The notes under the pieces are model-generated. The model ran no database searches and was not told the origin of the DNA. It was given only the letters and a program-made list of their open reading frames with translations. The translations under genes and the position numbers were made by a program. 64,000 bases of DNA, from assembly GCF_021155775.2 (NCBI RefSeq), contig NC_060234.1, positions 8,008,283-8,072,282 on the forward strand. Reading direction: 5' to 3'. The stretch is from Neodiprion pinetum (Eukaryota; Arthropoda; Insecta; Hymenoptera; Diprionidae). Every line of letters starts with the position of its first letter. Position 1 is the first letter of the stretch. Below, piece by piece: positions 1 to 10,940 of the stretch.

Positions 1-316
1 TCACTGTAAAACATCCGCATTTCATTCTGAGACGGCAGCATGTAACGTTAAAAAAAATCTATTTCCGATTAGAACATTGTTCGATCAAAGCAGAGCTGTC
101 GGGAAACAAAAAAGAGACTCGAAACTCATTCCTATTCTCCAGCATGTCAACCCGTAACCACAGCACTCAACGTCTTGGAGCCGGAAATTGGGGTATGTGT
201 TTGATATGTTTATGAAAATGTATATTTCTGATGAAAAAAAATTATTCGATCAGACCAGAGCTTTGGAGAAAAATTACAAATAGACTCGAAACGCAGTGTA
301 AAACACCACCCTCTAA
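1..316. repeat. Degenerate ~165-bp tandem duplication
   Basis: Two diverged copies of one segment lie about 165 bp apart, near 77-130 and 242-297. Both read roughly ttcgatcanncagagct followed later by agactcgaaac. No coding potential is seen here. It looks like part of a degraded satellite or transposon flank. Confidence 0.45.
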
Positions 317-498
317 TCAAACCCTCTGTCTATTTGAGCTAATAAAACTTTTTGTCCGTTTCAGCTGATCAAAGCTTTTGATTATTTCAGCCAATCAAAC
401 CTTTTGTCGATTTCAGGTAATCGAACCCTCTGTATGTGTTAGCTGATTAGACTTTTTGACCGTTTCAACTAATTAATATATCTCTCTTTTCGTTAATT
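317..498. repeat. 26-bp minisatellite, six to seven units
   Basis: Six consecutive 26-bp units start at 317, 343, 369, 395, 421 and 447, with a degenerate seventh from 473. The consensus is approximately tcaaaccttttgtc followed by ntttcagctaa. Units differ at several positions, so the array is old. No gene overlaps it. Confidence 0.8.
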
Positions 499-1454
499 AT
501 ATTTATTTCTCATCCGAGCTAAGTATATTCTTGTCTGTATCGACATAAGTTACTCATTATATTTTTATCTATCCCGAATAACTGAGGTTTATTGACTATA
601 CCGAAAAAACGTTTTATTTCTTAGTCTTAGGTCTGGTTCAGGTCTGGTTCAGAGTCAGTAATCTTGTTTCTACCGGTACATAGATTTAGCGATGTAATTC
701 ATAATCATCATGATCACAAAATGTAGTAAAATTTATTCAGCTGTAGTTTATTTTTTAATTGTCTCGCAGTTTTTTATTGCGATCGCTTTAGTATCAGAGT
801 TTTTTCGTCGAGTCGCTCAGTGGTCATGTTCGGTTTGTATTTTGCTGTAGAATTATATGTCTTTGTCGTATTTTGGTGGTTGTGCTTATTATACTCCGAT
901 TTGTTTCCATTTCTTCAAAGATTTCTGCATGGTCTTCCCATAGGTAAATGATAACATCTTACAGCGATTCGTGTTTTCAATCTTGGTTCGGTTGTTGATT
1001 GTTTTGCATATTCGCCAGGTTCTCCATTCTAATGATTATCCGATACCACATAAGAAGAAAAACCGGTGCGCAAACATCCAAAGTCAATTACCGTTCGCGT
1101 ATAAAATGAAAACAATCACCCTTCATCAAAAATTGAAACAACCATCTTACATCCATAATTACCACAGTCATCTTTCATTGACGACGAGTAGTCAACGGAT
1201 TATAATCTGAACTGATAAATTTCGAACAAACTGCGAATATACGCGAGTACAAATTCATCGGGAAAAAACAATTTACCATAATTAATATATGACAAAAAGT
1301 CATCTGTAATTTTTCGAAGTATCGATCTTGCAACCATTTTCCGTGAAGTAGGCCTACTAGCGATACCGCGTCAAAAAACGCACCGAGTGCTTTACAGCTT
1401 ACGGTGGTGTGGAAACGAGCATAAGTGAACTTATCACCACTGGTCGAATACTAA
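499..1454. other. Non-coding stretch, no recognised feature
   Basis: AT-rich sequence without a believable gene. A small 13-bp direct duplication (aggtctggttc repeated) lies near 631-653. The short open frames present have no recognisable domain. Confidence 0.5.
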
Positions 1455-1811
1455 CTGCATGGAGAGATAACAATAGATGGGATCCGCGAATCAGTGATGA
1501 ATGACTGTAGCGAGGCAGCGGAATGATGATTGAAATAGATCGCATTTAATTATCAACGAAGGATAATTTATTTGAGAAAGATACAAAGCGATACGATCTG
1601 TATCCCAAGAGAACTGAACGACGACTGAGGATTTACAAGGCGAGAATACACATAGATGATACACAGACATGATTTCGCAACAGTGGATAATAGGACATAG
1701 GACATAGAGCTGATTTGTTTTGAGCTGCGACACTGGCAAGTGGCTAGATTTCAGGTAGAGACGACAGGTAAACATTGCACGCGAGTGTGAGTACATATGT
1801 GAGGATGACTT
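1455..1811 (-). mobile_element. Truncated BEL/Pao-family LTR, copy 1
   Basis: The segment is homologous along its length to the solo LTR at 7813-8204 and, inverted, to the LTR at 11774-12225. Shared blocks include ggagagat near the low-coordinate end, ggatccgcgaa, the cgatacgatctgtatc region and aaacattgcacg. It starts TGCATGGAGAG where copy 2 has TGTTTGGAGAG. The homology stops exactly where the gypsy LTR begins at 1812, so roughly the last 30-40 bp of the LTR are missing. Confidence 0.75.
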
Positions 1812-2078
1812 TGTCACGGAACGCCTTTCTTCCGTTACAATACACACGAATAAATTAAAATAATAAATAAGTTTGTATGTCACCTTTGCCGCATCTCCGT
1901 GTCAACGTTTAATAAACGAACAAGAAGAAGGTAAAACAGAATATATAACCATGTGATAAAATCGTTCGAACTATTATGTCCTATCGTGTATATATTAAAA
2001 TCGTCATTATTTATATAAAATGTAGGTATATGATATGTGTAAAAGGAATATGAATAGGTGTATAATGTAAACTTATCA

Positions 2079-3164
2079 TAGACCAGGCGCTGACCAACAT
2101 TCCGATTGCAAAAACCGATGACCACATTCTGATTGATGATTTGAGTTAAGAAAGAGTTAAAAAATGATATTATGGAAGTTGCCGGACGGAATTATGGTCC
2201 AATTTGTTTTTTTTTTCGGCCCTATAATAAGAGTTTTCCATTCCATCGCTGTAGCTGTGAAAAAAAACGTTGTTCTTGACTATTAAAAGGTTGTTTGGGT
2301 AAAGTATGAAATGAAAAACGCCACGATGATAATGCAATACAAATTTAATCATTAAGAAAAAAAAAAGTGGTTTACATATTAATAAGTAGTGAAAAATAAC
2401 AAAATTTTACTCTTATTCTGGTAAGTTTTGACAATTATTGCCGATGCATTTGCAAAGGGATATACAATTAATGTCGCTTTTTTTGCAACTGCAGGACATT
2501 GTTCTGCAATCAGCATTACATTTGCAAGGTCTGATTAAAGAATTTGGCAAAGGCGGTTTTGTCATTTCCACCGAGTACAGATTTCCATCTCATCTTTCAT
2601 AACCGAATTGGAGAAAATTCAGAGGCTCAAGCAATGTAAATACAAAGCATCAGAAGTGCGAATAACTTTGGATACATTGAAATTGAAGCCGATGTTACGA
2701 GAAATTAGCTTGAAACGCAGTTCATCTGCTGTAGTTTTTTGTTTCGCAAATAAATAAGTGCAAACTTTTTCAATGTCATTAAAATACATCGGAGTATCGG
2801 AGTTACTTGCAAAAATAGAAAGAACATCCTGAACGAATTCTTCGAATGCAGCGCTTATACATTGCTTTTTAGTCGCAAATCGGCTTGTCGTGTCGCAACC
2901 TGTTGAACCATGTAACGCGGGTAAAATATTACAAATTTCATTCGAGAAATAACGGTCAACAGTTTTTTCATACTATGCAACGTTTTTTCTCACAGCTACA
3001 ACGATGTAACCGAAAACTCCTATTATAGGGCCGAAAAAAAAACTGGACCATAATTCCGCCCGGCAACCTCCACAATATCGTTTTTTAACTCTTTCTAAAC
3101 TCAAATCATCAATCAGAATGTGGTCATCGGTTTTTGCAAACGGAATGTTTCTCAGCGCCTGCAC
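2079..3164 (-). mobile_element. DNA transposon with ~190-bp terminal inverted repeats inside the LTR
   Basis: The first ~190 bp (from CAGGCGCTGA at 2084) and the last ~180 bp (ending TCAGCGCCTG at 3161) are inverted copies with only a few differences. TATCA flanks both sides (2074-2078 and 3165-3169), and the uninterrupted LTR at 11.2 kb shows the empty site. Between the repeats the minus strand encodes a decayed protein (see the next entry). Total length is about 1.09 kb, so this is an internally deleted copy. The superfamily is not certain. Confidence 0.85.
2436..2947 (-). pseudogene. Remnant of transposon protein with GCDTTS motif and Cys-rich tail
   Basis: Minus-strand frames inside the long-TIR transposon read LPALHGSTGCDTTSRFATKK (about 2937-2860), continue without a stop to about 2612, and after a stop and frame change give a cysteine cluster of the form CKC-x3-C-x4-CSCKK-x5-C-x3-CKC (about 2545-2445). 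A conserved GCDTTS block followed by such a CxC-rich tail is familiar from uncharacterised, probably transposon-borne, metazoan proteins. I know the pattern, not a function. The copy is broken and cannot encode the full protein. Confidence 0.6.
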
Positions 3165-3590
3165 TATCACTAGCGATCCGAGTATGTTTTGATCCTCATG
3201 TTTGTCCAGTTTCGTCCGTTAATTTATTCAATTGCCCCTATTGCCTTTTCGTAGTTTATTGATTATAGCGTAAATATTATTCTTGGATATGAGGGTCATA
3301 ACAAAAACAATTTTTTTTTTTTTTTTGTGTCAACGTTTCAGCCCGGATGGTGGCCCTCCTCGGAACAATTTATTTAAGAACATCTGTCACGAACAAAAAC
3401 AAATTATGTAAAACAGTTAGTTATCACAAAATTAATATGTAGAAGGCTTATGTGATAAGCAAGGCTGATTGTACTAATATAATTAAGGGAAATTACCTGA
3501 TGATGACATGGCACTTTCAATTTACGAAGAAAAAAAAAACGAGTAGACGTAATAAATAAACGTTAGAATAAACGAAATAACTCAAAATGT

Positions 3591-3977
3591 TCATTTCACA
3601 AAAACACAACGAGTGCTATGCGAAACTCCCAAGCATTCATCTTCGTTGGTAAATTGAATAAAATCACACAAACGACAATTTTTGAGACTACATCGATTAT
3701 TGATTGAGACTTTATTGATTACATATGTTTCTCTTTTCGTTTTTTGTTTTTTATATAACTCAAGTGCTTGTTTAAATTTGAGAAATTTGTCACTATTGAA
3801 TACACATTTAATTTTCGAAGAGCTCACTCCGTTTATATACATATCTATATATATTTTTTTTTTTTTACACGCATCTCCGGTTCGCTCGTCGCTAATGGAG
3901 TGAGAGCAAGAAATGGTGATGACGAAACTTATTGTCATAGCTACGAAAGTCAAACCTTTACATACGCCGACATTCAA
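3591..3977 (-). other. Unidentified 128-codon ORF between integrase and 3' LTR
   Basis: The ORF starts with a hydrophobic, signal-peptide-like segment (FVAMTISFVITIS) and contains several cysteines. It occupies the place where envelope-like genes lie in some gypsy elements, but it is far too short and shows no recognisable envelope motif. It may be chance coding or a remnant of an unrelated insertion. Confidence 0.25.
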
Positions 3978-4014
3978 ATCTTGTTGTGATTTAGGCGGGC
4001 TTATTCGACTGTTA

Positions 4015-4036
4015 CCCCCCCCCCCCCCCCCCCCCT
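4015..4036 (+). repeat. Poly-C homopolymer run
   Basis: An uninterrupted run of 22 cytosines on the plus strand within otherwise AT-rich retroelement sequence. Length is likely to vary between individuals and to be error-prone in sequencing. Confidence 0.9.
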
Positions 4037-4439
4037 CGTGATTATAAAACGGCTTTTTTTCTTTTTGTTTTTTTTTTCCAAGACTAATGTGCCATTCCTA
4101 ATCATCATTGTTGATTCCTATTGATGCACATACTTTATGGTAAATTAATTAATTAATTGTCTGAAAAATAGGCAGATTTTTCCTTATAAATTAGCGTACA
4201 TATCTTTGGGTCATTTAAGCCACCGTAGATTACACAAATCATCACAATCGTCAATTGTTTCCCTATTCTAGTTTTAAGTTAGACATGTAAATTTTCAACT
4301 CTTGTTACGTCGTACTTCGATTGGTATCACCAGATATATAAATTTTTTTTTTTTAACTATTTATTTTTATATTCTATCGCAGAATACCAGTATGCCAATA
4401 GCAATGTCAAATTATTGTAAGGCTTGCAGAAGTAAATAC

Positions 4440-5180
4440 GAGTTCGTTTGCTTATTTTCATGTTTCGCTATAATACCGTTTCAAACTGTTTTGATTACAT
4501 GTGCCGATGATTTTGCATTGCGATACGGACCTTGGTATAAGTGGAAAAATTTTTTAGTTACCTTATCTAAAGCGTTTGAAGTTTGTGGCACTCTCAGTAA
4601 TGCTAGATCGTTTGCCTGAAAGGTTATTTTAGAAATAGATTTTTGGTATTTGGCTCTCTTTTTTGCTGTTTGCTTTTAAATTTCCTAGAGCATTATAGAT
4701 CTTAATATTATCACTTACTGGAACTGCGTTTGGAAAATCTATTAGCTCTTTTATCTTAAAATTTTAAATTTTATTAAAATGACTTTCGTAAGGGGTATAT
4801 CCGGTACTATGACGCGTTGTTGAATTTAAAATTTCTTCTATTTGTTTTACATATTTTGCCCACTTTGCGTGCCATTCCGAACAATAAGTTCTGAAAAATC
4901 TGCCCAATTCTCGCATATATCGTTCTGTCGGGTTGGATTGCGGACGTCTAATGGATGAATAAATAATTTTTACACCTTCTTTTTCCAATGTTTCTTTCCA
5001 AGCTTTTGCTGTGAATTGTGAACCATTATCTGATAAAATTGCCACTGGATTACCAAGTCTCGGGAAGTAATCTTTCATTAATTTTATTAAACTTATCCAA
5101 GTCTTTGCTTTTTTAATTGGATAGAGTATTTCGAAAATGCATCCATTACCACTAAAATATATTGTACGCCTCCATTTGAA
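4440..5180 (-). pseudogene. Gypsy integrase (core and C-terminal part), decayed
   Basis: The longest open piece, 5078-4764, has the integrase core signature SDNGSQFTAKAW, then RRPQSNPTERYMRELGRFF with the catalytic Glu spacing, and STGYTPYE. Farther downstream (about 4620-4470), in another frame, comes a typical C-terminal block (NDLALLR ... KKFFHLYQGPYR). Stops and frame changes lie between them. This protein would insert the element's cDNA; the copy is non-functional. Confidence 0.85.
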
Positions 5181-5639
5181 GTTGGAAGAGGCCCGTAAAA
5201 ATCTAAAATCACGAGTTCTAATGGTTTGCAGGGAATGATTGGCTGATATTCACATTCCATACAAACATTGTTATATTTTACACATTGACATGTGTCACAA
5301 TTGCAAATTACTTTTTTTATATCCTTGCACGTCCCTTTCCAAAAATAGAGCTGTTCTAAATATTTGTTTGTTTTATATATTCCAACATGCGCTAATTGTT
5401 CATGAACTGTTTTTATTAATTCTTAGCCTAGGTTGATTGGAATAACTAGGGGCCAAAGATTATGATTTTACATTTTTAGAAATAAAATGTCATTACGCAG
5501 TTTATAATTCGTATAACTTTCTCCTTTTACTAAATTTACACGAATTTTTTCCATTTCCGAATCTGCTTTTTGTAAACTTTTTATTTTCCTCAGTTGTGAT
5601 TTTGAAGGTTGTTCCGCAAAAATGTTAAAAATTTTATAT

Positions 5640-6060
5640 TTTCGACGTTGGCCTACTTTAGTATAGTACTAGTAGTTGCTAAAATAATCAGTTCGCTCGA
5701 ATTTGTATCTTGACTTGAGTTGGCAAAATTGCGACTAAAAAAATCAGCAACTAAATTATGTTTTCCTGGACGATGTTTGGTAGTAAATGAATATTGTTGT
5801 GATAAACGGTTCCATCTTAATAAACGAGAGTTATAATATGAGCTTGACATAAGAAAAGTTAAAGGTTCGCGATCAGTGTATACGAAAAACTGAATCCGAT
5901 AAATGTAGGTCCTGAATTTGATTACTTACTTTCGCATTTGCTTAACTCTCGGCTAGCTATGGATATTATCCGTTGGTCATTATCCTTATCATACTGATAC
6001 AATATATACCGCTAATCCCCAAATTATTGGCATCAGTTTGAATATAAAAAGGTTGGTCCG
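5640..6060 (-). pseudogene. Gypsy RNase H region, decayed
   Basis: The open piece 5850-5653 reads RLLRWNRLSQQYSFTTKHRP followed by GKHNLVADFFSRN, the end of the Ty3/gypsy RNase H domain (the HxPGKxNxVADxLSR motif). The preceding sequence to about 6060 still codes for parts of the same domain with stops. Confidence 0.8.
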
Positions 6061-6318
6061 TCATATAGTTATCTAAAAATACAGATTTTATGAAATTTTT
6101 TTAACATCATCTAGAGCTTTTTGGTGAATGGATGTCCAAGTCCAAGAGTTTTTTTCACTGAGTAATTCCCTAAACGGATTTATTAATTGAGCATGATTGA
6201 ACTAAATTTTCTATAATAATTACAAATTCCTAAAAACTTCTGTAAATTTTTCCGATCTGATGGTTTTTTGAAATTCAGTATGGCATTCATTTGTTCAGGG
6301 TCCGGACGGATTCTCTCT

Positions 6319-6720
6319 TTATTGATTATGATTCCCAAAACTTTTACCTGTTCTCGACAAATAGTTCAAATGATCATCATCGATTTGTGACATTATCATC
6401 AAATCATCCACGTATGAAGTTGAAAAAGAATTCATATAATCACCTAACGCCATATTCATAGCACGAATGAAACCGCTACCTGCTGTTTGTAATCCAAAAA
6501 GTATGCGACAAAAGTGATAAAGCGATGTTTCGTGTAAAAAAGCAGTATATGGTCTAGATTCTTTGTCCAAAGGGATTTGCCAGTAACCATTTGTCAGGTC
6601 AGTAGCGTTCATGTATTTCACACCATCGTACTTGTGCAAAATTTCGCAAATCTGCAAAAAATCCAAATTCAACTCGGCAAACCACAGAGCCGGACTCTTT
6701 TTGAGAATCATTACCAGTGA
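6319..6720 (-). pseudogene. Gypsy reverse transcriptase (palm), partial
   Basis: The piece 6711-6319 contains ATDLTNGYWQIPLDKES (first catalytic Asp), FGLQTAGSGFIRAMN and SYVDDLMI (the YxDD catalytic site), in the right order and spacing for a Ty3/gypsy RT. The N-terminal fingers and the conserved KKKDGSxR block are missing, either deleted or displaced by the insertion between about 6720 and 7460. Confidence 0.88.
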
Positions 6721-6728
6721 ATTTTACA

Positions 6729-7460
6729 TCTAGCCATAAAAAATGGAAAAATAATTACTGATATACAATCATTCGTCAAAATAAGAAAAAAAATAACGAC
6801 ATTTGAAAATACAGTCAAACACGTATGAATCCCTAAGCAAATAATTTAACGCCTTTTTCATCATAAAACAAGATGACGGATTAGATGATCGTGCGCAGCA
6901 GCAGAGGAGGAGCTGGAGACGGACGACGTAGAGAGTGGTCCGTCTACGTATGATAGATGAAAATTGTACAAGGAAATGTAAAGAAAATGATAAAAAATTT
7001 ATCATTCCACAGCAAAAACATCTCAAAGTGAACGATTTTTCGCTCCCTGGTCAACTTCGAACTAAATTTAAAGTGATAAATGTACAAGACAATAAATTTA
7101 TTTGAAGAAAAAAAAAAGAATTGATACCAATTATTCGTACATTATAAACCAGACACAGTAGACTCTATATCTCTATATATATATATACGTAAAAAAAATC
7201 TGAAAATAATAACTATAGCAAAATAAGTCGCCAAATGCAATTGGGGTTGCATAGCATCGGGGGTTTTGTCCATGCGAGTGGATTCGTTTACTAAAACGAT
7301 CGGAGCAGGCCTGCATAGGGAGCCAATAGCAATGTCGGGTTGATCGAAAACAACCGATCAACAGTTGCAGTCCTGTCATCAAATCAGCGTAAATGAATTT
7401 ACCTGTCTAACAGACAATGTATAAGGAAATAGTGAGGCGCGCAGGGGCGGAGCCCCTAGT
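6729..7460 (+). mobile_element. Possible Helitron-type insertion
   Basis: The plus strand ends in a GC-rich hairpin, AGGGGCGGAGCCCCT (7443-7457), directly followed by terminal AGT so that the last five bases are CTAGT, which fits the CTRRT-plus-hairpin 3' end of Helitrons. A TC dinucleotide at 6729, where gypsy RT homology stops, may be the 5' end. The expected A/T target is imperfect, because the base after CTAGT is A. No Rep/helicase coding is present, so it would be non-autonomous. Confidence 0.45.
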
Positions 7461-8465
7461 AAGTATATAAATCCGTACATCCTATTGATTTCGAGACAAC
7501 TTTACGACGTTCAAACAGTACATTTAGTAAAGCAGATTTTTGATTTTCATCTATGGTCGTAAGCTCACGCACAGATGATTGAGTTTCCATATAAAAGTTG
7601 TGATCTTCTGTATTGAAATCTTCTGTCAAGTTAACGTTAGCAATCGTTGAATAATTTCCGATCTTATTCTGCTCCGTTTCACTACAAGAAATATTATTTA
7701 CACGACACAAGATATTATTAGCATTTACATTTATATCACAAGTAATAATTTCATATTCAGTGTTACATTGTGTCAATGAATTTTCAGTCATCATATTAGA
7801 GTCGTTATTATCTGTTTGGAGAGATGACAATGGATACTGGATCATTGACATAGGATCCGCGAACTAGTGATTGTGAACGAGTGTGAATGAAACTAAATGA
7901 CGTTGAGGCGGAGAGAGATAATGATTACCGATAAGCGAGACTTTTATTGATTTCGATGCGGCGATACAGACCGTATCGCAAGAGAACGTTACACAGACAG
8001 ATCGTTTACAGAGCGAGAGAACACACAGATTACACACATACATGATTTTGAGACAGCAGACAATACATGAGATACAGCTGATAGCGGCGAGATTTGACGC
8101 AGAGACGGCAAGCAAACATTGCACGGGAGTGTGCGTCCATGCGTGAGGACGATTTTGAGTGTCGCGAGACACACATTTAACTAATTCGATACTTTGCCGA
8201 AACATTATCATTTGTCAGTGAATTTTCATTTTCGCTGTTACTTTCAACCATTTCAAGATTTTCTTCAAACGAGTTATACAAATTGTTCTCTACTTCAATC
8301 AATGCTACATCAATCTTTTCTAAACTATTCATTCTTTTCAGCTCTTCGTTTACACAAGACCCAAACTTATCCATGAAAACCCCATCAAACAACACATATC
8401 CTGAATCCAGCCATCTGTCTTTGGTACCAATCTTTTGTTTTCTATAACTAATATCCACGTCGTTT
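7461..8465 (-). pseudogene. Gypsy protease-to-RT connecting region, interrupted by a solo LTR
   Basis: Two open pieces, 8465-8210 and 7807-7461, are in the same register once the LTR at 7813-8204 and one copy of its 5-bp duplication are ignored. The end of the second piece (NVLFERRKVVSKSIGCTDLY) is the usual linker ahead of the RT domain. The continuity shows that the LTR entered a then-continuous frame. No complete protein can be made. Confidence 0.7.
7813..8204 (-). mobile_element. Solo BEL/Pao LTR with 5-bp target duplication
   Basis: The 392-bp segment runs TGTTTGGAGAG...GCCGAAACA on the plus strand and is flanked on both sides by TTATC (7808-7812 and 8205-8209). Its sequence is homologous to 11774-12225, the LTR of the BEL/Pao element, in reverse orientation, and to 1455-1811. 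A lone LTR with intact duplication is the product of LTR-LTR recombination. Confidence 0.92.
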
Positions 8466-8469
8466 TTAA

Positions 8470-9364
8470 GGGATCGTCTCAGTGTGACACTCCGAAAAAT
8501 CACTGATTTTCGCGAATTTTTTTTTTAATGTTCACATAAACTAATCAATCCGGTTTTTTTTTCATAAATAAATACGTTTATGAAGAATACAAAATGATTT
8601 TTTTAAAGTTTATTTATTGAGTGCATCATTGTTGTATAAATTGTTGTAATTTCACGTGAAAAAAAAGGTGCTGCACGGTTTCCACGATGACGGCCGCAAT
8701 TTTGATCTGAAAAAAAAATTTCAAAAAGATTATTGATCTGTAGGAAAGTCGCTATCGCGCTATGGAGGGTTTTTTTTTTTTCAAATTTGACAAAATGGCG
8801 GCGGTTTGAACAAAAAGTGTCGAATGTGGCCCTTTTTTTCGACAGTTTTTCGTAAAAAAAATAGGAAGTTTTCAAAAAAAAAAAAAAGCTTCCATAGCGC
8901 GATAAAGAATGACGTTTAAAATGTTCTCCCGAAATTGGAACTAGATATCTTTAAAACTCTTCCTTTGAGAGTGGAAACCGTTTTGAAAAACACCATTCTG
9001 AGAAAAACGCGTTTAAAGATTGAAGTTGGAAAAGTTTATATAAATCGTTTACTTACGATCAATCGGCGATGCCAGGTCTTGATTTTTTTCTTGGGGGTTT
9101 CTCTCGTACGTCTATCCGTGGTGGATGTCAAAAACGAACTGAAATGCTTGCACAGTTTATTCTGCAAGGTTATAGAACCTAAGCACCTTAGTACTCGCGC
9201 AGGTAGAAAACCCGTTCCCTTTCTACAAGAAACGCTGTAGCGACCGTAATAATTTGAATTTCGATTTAAAAATTTGAGAGAATGTTTAGAACAGTGTATA
9301 CTAGACGATAATGCAAAAAAAAAAAAAAAACAATTTTTTGAAAATTTCACACTGAGACGATCCC
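8470..9364. mobile_element. TTAA-flanked MITE (piggyBac- or Kolobok-type), 895 bp
   Basis: Both ends carry the 18-bp inverted repeat GGGATCGTCTCAGTGTGA, and TTAA lies immediately outside on each side (8466-8469 and 9365-9368). A second inverted pair (tatcgcgctatgga near 8757 and tccatagcgcgata near 8890) lies inside. No transposase frame is recognisable, so it is non-autonomous. It interrupts the protease coding frame of the gypsy element just after the ILGADWL motif. Confidence 0.92.
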
Positions 9365-9744
9365 TTAATAAGCCAATCCGCACCTAAAATAATATCAACA
9401 TTCACATGAGGCAAAACTAAAAAAATTGTTTCTGTATCTAAATCCTGTATACGAAGGTTGAGAAATATTTGTTTTACTATATTAGTTTCTTTTTTTTCGA
9501 TAGCACCTAAAATTTTTGTGTTCGATACTGGTAGTTCATACGCATTGAATTTGTTTTCAAATTGCAAATATAAATACTGTGAAACACGTGTCACTTGACT
9601 ACCTGTGTCTACACAAGCGGAAACCACTCTTTCGTATATTTTGCAACCAATTAACGGACTGTAAAGTTGTTTGTTATATTTAGTCTCTGAATCACGTTCC
9701 TCTTCTTCCAAAATATTTATATCTAGATCCGGTACAAAATCCAT
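9365..9744 (-). pseudogene. Gypsy aspartic protease region
   Basis: The ORF contains CVDTGSQVT (the D-T/S-G active site) and IILGADWL (the conserved ILG block), about 70 residues apart, as in retropepsins of Ty3/gypsy elements. The 3' continuation is displaced by the MITE at 8470-9364. It would cleave the Gag-Pol precursor in a live element. Confidence 0.88.
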
Positions 9745-10352
9745 AAAATCCGAGCCCGATCACGGATCACTAACCATCGAGTCGGTTACGAGTTTAAATT
9801 TTGGAGTCGCTGCGATGTTTGTTGATTACGATTACTGTCGCCCGTTTGCTGAGTTGGAAAACCAGGTGGTGGAACGTAAATATTGGACATTGTGAAGTTC
9901 AACCCGTTATTTTTATTATTTCTATTATAATACTGTTGACTGTTTTTGTTTTATTTTCGATTATATCTAACGTCCATCTGCTGACCATTATAAGATTGTT
10001 GAGAATTTACCTGGTTACCGTTTTTTTTTCTCTAATTCTTTTTCTTCGTTAGTTAAATTTAAATCAGATAAAGTTTGCAATATAGAATCGGATTCTTTGA
10101 TTCTAGCTAATTTTGTTCTAACACCCATTGGCATTTGACTATAATAATCGAATTCATTTCCCATTTACCAGCATGCTTCGTAATAATTTTAGCTTCGGTA
10201 GATTTTTTCACAAAATCTATTGGCAAGGAACCATCTTGATAGCTGTATCTAATATTATTCCATTTTCTTCTAAATTTTATTTGCTGATCGACCGAATGAA
10301 ATTGCTGTTTAAATTGTTCTTGAAAGGCATTTAAATTTTGAAATGTACTTCG

Positions 10353-10646
10353 TTAATTTTCAAACCATACTTTTGCACGTCCTTTAACTGCTGCTCCAAC
10401 AACTGATGATTTTAAGTCATCTGATATAAATTTAAGTCTAAAATAATCTTTCAAGTCTCGTAAAAAATCTAATGGGTTATCATCTTTTTCTCCTTGAAAA
10501 ATCGGTATACTAACTTCTATCGAAAAAGTGTTAATCAAAACTTGTATCGGTCTGGTGTCACTCGTCACATTACTTGCATGTTGTCCAGTTAAATTACTTT
10601 CTACGTGAAGCGTCAATTTTCGTATTTTCTTTTGCATCTCCTCCAA
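10353..10646 (-). pseudogene. Gypsy Gag remnant
   Basis: The 97-codon piece includes SIPIFQGEKDDNPLDFLRDL and ends VKGRAKVWFEN, resembling the capsid part of insect gypsy Gag proteins (FxG-x6-PxxFLxxL ... A..WF). Further Gag/protease linker sequence lies between 9745 and 10350 in several broken frames. Confidence 0.65.
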
Positions 10647-10926
10647 TTATTGTTTCAGAACTTGTGTGTTTTATTGAATCCGGAATTTTTTATTTTGTAT
10701 GAACGACTTTTCGTGTACTAACTTTTCTGTCACTTGAAACTTCAATCTGGTGAACATCAAATTGCATTAATATCTCTTGAATTACCTAGACACATTCTAC
10801 TATTATTTAGATACAGCATATCTGTTCAGTTAAAAGTTATTATTGTTATTCTTTTATTTATCTATTAATGTATAGATAAATACAGAAACAAATATGCGTA
10901 ACATTTTACTAGTTGGATTCTATTTT

Positions 10927-10938
10927 GTTCGGGCGCCA
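10927..10938 (-). promoter_or_regulatory. Primer-binding site, lysine tRNA type
   Basis: Immediately inside the 5' LTR, two bases from its end, the minus strand reads TGGCGCCCGAAC, complementary to the 3' end of a lysine tRNA as used by many gypsy elements. Confidence 0.75.
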
Positions 10939-10940
10939 AT

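Larger units (their letters stand above)
1812..3257 (-). repeat. 3' LTR of the gypsy element, split by a DNA transposon
   Basis: The parts 1812-2078 and 3170-3257 match the 5' LTR at 10941-11271 in order: TGTCACGGAACG..cttccgttacaat at the start, catctccgtgtcaa, then gtccagtttcgtccgttaat and gtagttt at the end. The middle is displaced by the insertion at 2079-3164. Confidence 0.82.

Noticed and set aside
3682..3989. Two overlapping plus-strand ORFs
   Set aside because: They are shadows of the minus-strand retroelement region and of T-rich tracts, with no domain.
8935..9383. Opposite-strand ORFs within the TTAA MITE
   Set aside because: They overlap each other, run into the inverted terminus and show no recognisable domain.
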